Shown here one piece after another: positions 60,847-64,000 of a stretch of 64,000 bases of DNA; within the stretch, counting starts at the first letter, position 1, and the number at the start of each line of letters is the position of its first letter. This stretch comes from Chrysomallon squamiferum. Lineage: Eukaryota > Mollusca > Gastropoda > Neomphalida > Peltospiridae. Location of the stretch: positions 10,359,237 to 10,423,236 of the forward strand of contig CM022671.1 of the NCBI GenBank assembly GCA_012295275.1, written 5' to 3'. The notes beneath the pieces are model-generated. The model was not told the origin of the DNA, searched no databases, and was given only the letters and a program-made list of their open reading frames with translations. The position numbers and the translations under genes are program-made.

Positions 60847-61621
60847 TTAGTCCGTGTTGAATTCGAGGAGCCAAAAATTAAGGTATTCTAACAATTTCAG
60901 GCATTGTGGTTTATCAGATAGTGCATGTTGGTGTTTATAAAATTTAGAAGGCCTAAATGTGGGAGATTTTAAAACAGCAAATGATTTAGGTGGTTGATTA
61001 ACTTTAGGAGTGATGCATGGAGCATGAGTTTTAGAAACTGGCAGGTTAGCCTTTAAATTTGGATATTTACACAGAGTAATAATTGATGGTGATGAAAGAC
61101 CCCATTTTGGTCTACCTGCATAGATAGTACCAGTTTTGGGGCTGTGATTATTCACCCTGTTTTGGGATTCCTTTGGGCTAACCCAGAAACTAAATTTAAA
61201 AATTCGAATATTGCACATTTAAATAGTTTAGTTTTATAATTTGTTCTACTCCAATTGACTGCATTGTATTTAGTCATATCTAAATCTATAAGCATATATA
61301 AAAGCACAGATTTTTTATGGAATTTACATAATAGTTAATCCGTAAGTTTAGCATCTGACATGTGTTCTTTTTGGTTGTTACGGTTTAAATCAAATGTTAA
61401 AGCTGCTTTTATAAAATAATTTATTTTACTTTCTTTTGGAGGGCTGTAAGGAGAGTGGAATTGGCCAGATTCTCTTCAAGGAATTTAATGTGATGTATGC
61501 ACTGCAGAATGTCATATTTGAGTTTGACTGAACTTGGTAGTGGATTAGTTTTATTTGTAAAGTTTTTGATTTTTTTTGTTTTTAGCAGTATTTTGTTTTG
61601 CCATGTAGATGGGCATGTCAT
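60847..61621 (-). pseudogene. Possible upstream part of the same RT element
   Basis: Two open pieces, 61621-61421 (MTCPSTWQNKILLKTKKIKN, SSVKLKYDILQCI) and 61218-60847 (RPKWGLSSPSIITLCKYPN, KSFAVLKSPTFRPSKF), lie in line with and upstream of the RT boxes. Their composition looks coding-like, but I recognise no domain, and linkage to the RT is by position only. Confidence 0.3.
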
Positions 61622-61679
61622 AATTTTATAGAATAATCCCTCAAAAACAAACTAGGGAAACTTTTAAATTTAGAAGAGT

Positions 61680-61850
61680 GGCTATGATTTATTACAATAA
61701 TTGATGAAATAACTACCTAAACACTGATTCAAGTTTAAAAGAGACAACAAATATTATGTAACATGATTTATTACAATAATTGATGAAATAACTACCTGAA
61801 CACTGATACAAGTTTAAAAAAGACAACAAATATTATGTAACAAATCACTT
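61680..61850 (+). repeat. Tandem duplication of about 80 bp
   Basis: ATGATTTATTACAATAATTG and ATGAAATAACTACCT...ACACTGAT.CAAGTTTAAAA..GACAACAAATATTATGTAAC occur twice at an offset of about 77 bp. Confidence 0.8.
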
Positions 61851-62029
61851 TGACTTTTGGAGACATTTTTAAAAAGTATCACCCTAAACCTTTCTTTGAA
61901 AATAGCTATTGTCACTTATCAGGTGTTGCCTATCCAGCATCTTCAGAAACTGCTGGCATTTGCATCTGTCTCCTTGAACTGAGACATTTTTCAGCATATC
62001 AGAGATAATTCTGAATGTTGTCTTTTATT

Positions 62030-62032
62030 TCC

Positions 62033-62103
<71 letters not shown>

Positions 62104-62765
62104 TTATTATTATCATACCATATTGATACTAAGTTGAAGGTAAATAATAATAATAATAATAATAAAGAAAATGAAATACATTTTTCTTATTTAGAAAAAA
62201 ACATTTAAAATTAATAAATTATTCTTATTGACATCAACTGTTGCATTAATTTGAAAATTCTGTATGATAAGAAAGTGAGAAACGAATATTATATATTTAT
62301 TTCTTGTGAATATTTATAAGGAAATTGCAATTTATAAGATGATATTAAAGAAGAAAAAGCCAGGTATTTTATTTCAATTTTTTTTCTCGTTTAACTTCAG
62401 CTGACATTACAAGCTGATCTGTTTGACCAGTCAGCTTGTTTCTGTTCACCCCACAGAGCTGTCATACTGACTGGACATCTTCAGTCTGCACTCTAAAATG
62501 TTATTGTTAAGTGTCATGCTTCAGTAAGCACTGGCTGGCAAAGTGAGTTGTTCTGTCACCAGGTGACAATGTTACAATTTAATACCACTGTGTGAGTTCT
62601 AAACACCATTATTTGGTTTTGACACTGTTGAAGTAAGTGAAAGAAAATTCAACAGAAAACAACAATTGACTTTCTTTTGGATCTTTTGTTGCTGTTCATA
62701 ATCTTAAGTTTGAAAAGTAAGTTAGTAGATGATACATACTTGAATAGAATCGATTTACCTTCCAA
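62030..62765 (-). repeat. Right arm of the inverted low-copy repeat
   Basis: Reverse complement of 20560-21210, including GTGAGTTGTTCTGTCACCAG and GTTTGACCAGTCAGCTTG. Noncoding. Confidence 0.8.
62033..62103. repeat. (ATT)n microsatellite
   Basis: Pure ATT run at the edge of the inverted repeat, matching the ATT run at the corresponding edge of its partner (21162-21206). Confidence 0.95.
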
Positions 62766-63260
62766 ATAAATTTATTTTTCTGATGTTGACCAAGGTATTA
62801 GGCAAGCAGTTTAATTGTCCAATTCAATAGCCCAGTCATGACATCACAAGGCCATATACCAGTGTTTTTGTGGCATCACTGATCAGATACTGCCTGATGA
62901 TTCTATAGATCTTCTATAGCTGAGAGTGACATTTTGCATTCACTTTGTGGTGCATAGTCAAAGCAGAATCAAACAATAACAAGATTTCTCACACATGGTA
63001 CAAAAGATTTGGACAAATCATCCACAGTAAATCATATGGAATCATCATCCTTTGAGTTATGTTTAGAAGTGAAATCACCACTCTGGTCTTGTCAGCTTTC
63101 TTAGAATACTGTATAGCTTTAGGACCTGTAAAAAGCTTTACTTTGATACACATATGTGATGACCATGTTGTCACGGGGCTCACACCTTTATAAACACACT
63201 GTATGTTTTATTAAGGTTCAGTCTAGGGTAACAAGGTGCTTTAATGGTCACCTAACAAGG
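62766..63260. other. Nothing recognised
   Basis: Composition is slightly less AT-rich. The minus-strand open frame at 62989-63183 has no motif. No splice-bounded exon was seen. Confidence 0.35.
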
Positions 63261-64000
63261 AATATAAATGCTAAATTGACAGCAATCTATATAAATCAAT
63301 AAGTCTATCCATCCACTGGAGAAATATACACAACACCTCAGTTAAGGTTCAAGTTAATTATTTAATTATGATATTTTCTGCTCCTTGAGAAAGGTCATAT
63401 GAGTAAGGTCATACGAAGAAACAAGACAAAATAAGAATCTCTATGGAAGACAGATTAAAACCTTAAAATTTTAGGTATAACAAATGTTTTTGACACAGTT
63501 TAATTGCACATTACACCCAATCAAAATAAAAACAGAAAATTGCTTACCATACTCTTCCATAAAGACAATGTCACACAAAAACATTTGGTTTCCCGCCTAC
63601 CTGAATTCTCATGTTTACCTATGAGTTGAGTGACAATATATCGATAGATCAGTAATGTTAGAGCAAATGATAATTATGAAACAAGAGGTATTTGGAACCT
63701 TTTGTCATATTAATAACCAGATTTTAAATAACAACAATAAATACATTATGTAATAAAACCAGGTGTATTTTTATTTTTATTTTTGAAAAAATATATTAAT
63801 ATTTTCAGTAATCTGCAGCTAGAAAACTGAACTGTGAAAATGACACAAGATTTGAAGGAAGGTAAAACTGCCTCAGAAGGAAATCACAAAAGTTGACAAT
63901 GAACTCAGGTTAGTGCCATTAGTATCAGATACTTTATTTTATTTTATTAGTTGTCTTTATGCTACTGTAACCATATCGAAACCAAATGTGTGTAGATAAT
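63260..64000 (-). repeat. Inverted copies of repeats C and B, joined without the LINE
   Basis: 63260-63610 matches repeat C and 63610-64000 matches repeat B, both in reverse complement and directly adjacent. This copy contains a different segment (about 63400-63565), with an exon-like GAAGAGTATG|GTAAGC on the minus strand, where the left copy has the DEYETF motif. The repeat runs off the end of the window. Confidence 0.75.

Overview
The window is intron-rich, very AT-rich eukaryotic DNA packed with microsatellites and transposon remains. An animal genome is certain: there is a PIWI-clade Argonaute with animal-type introns, an RNase H-bearing non-LTR retrotransposon, pogo and hAT transposases, and a ubiquitin-specific protease. 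The mix of ZBED5-type and GTF2IRD2-type hATs, pogo elements, Penelope-like reverse transcriptase and long ATT, TTTA and TG tracts suggests a mollusc, probably a cephalopod. That placement is an inference. No complete intact host gene was found.

Layout. 0-6 kb is AT-rich and gene-free, with TG and ATA tracts, a 368-bp tandem duplication and a 34-bp minisatellite. 6-16 kb is a degenerate repeat field: a short motif recurs about 20 times, mostly in one orientation up to 12.2 kb and mostly inverted from 13.8 kb. A three-exon 3' gene end lies on the minus strand at 20.5-19.1 kb. 21.4-23.7 kb is a three-copy 0.8-kb tandem array. 24.7-29.46 kb is an insertion carrying a decayed plus-strand RNase H LINE; an inverted copy of the flanks near 63.6 kb lacks it.

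36.3-31.9 kb (minus) holds an intron-containing PIWI pseudogene covering the MID end and PIWI domain. The catalytic tetrad is preserved but the frame is broken. A pogo-type MITE sits at 37.4-38.2 kb. 45.7-39.5 kb (minus) is a nearly full-length LINE of the same family, with ORF1 zinc knuckles, APE endonuclease, RT and RNase H, preceded by a CCAAT-box array.

55.8-47.5 kb (minus) is a chain of exons of a decaying gene. It has an acidic part, a ~76-residue repeat part and C19 ubiquitin-protease fragments. It contains a GTF2IRD2-like hAT whose N-terminal heptad has expanded to 17 copies, and a ZBED5-like hAT fragment lies at its downstream end. 57.1-59.6 kb is a pogo element broken by one visible nonsense codon. 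Penelope-like RT remains lie at 61.6-60.2 kb, and inverted low-copy repeats fill 62-64 kb.

The window reads as a graveyard of host-gene duplicates and transposons. Several breaks are TGA codons where arginine would be expected, which fits C-to-T decay at CpG sites.
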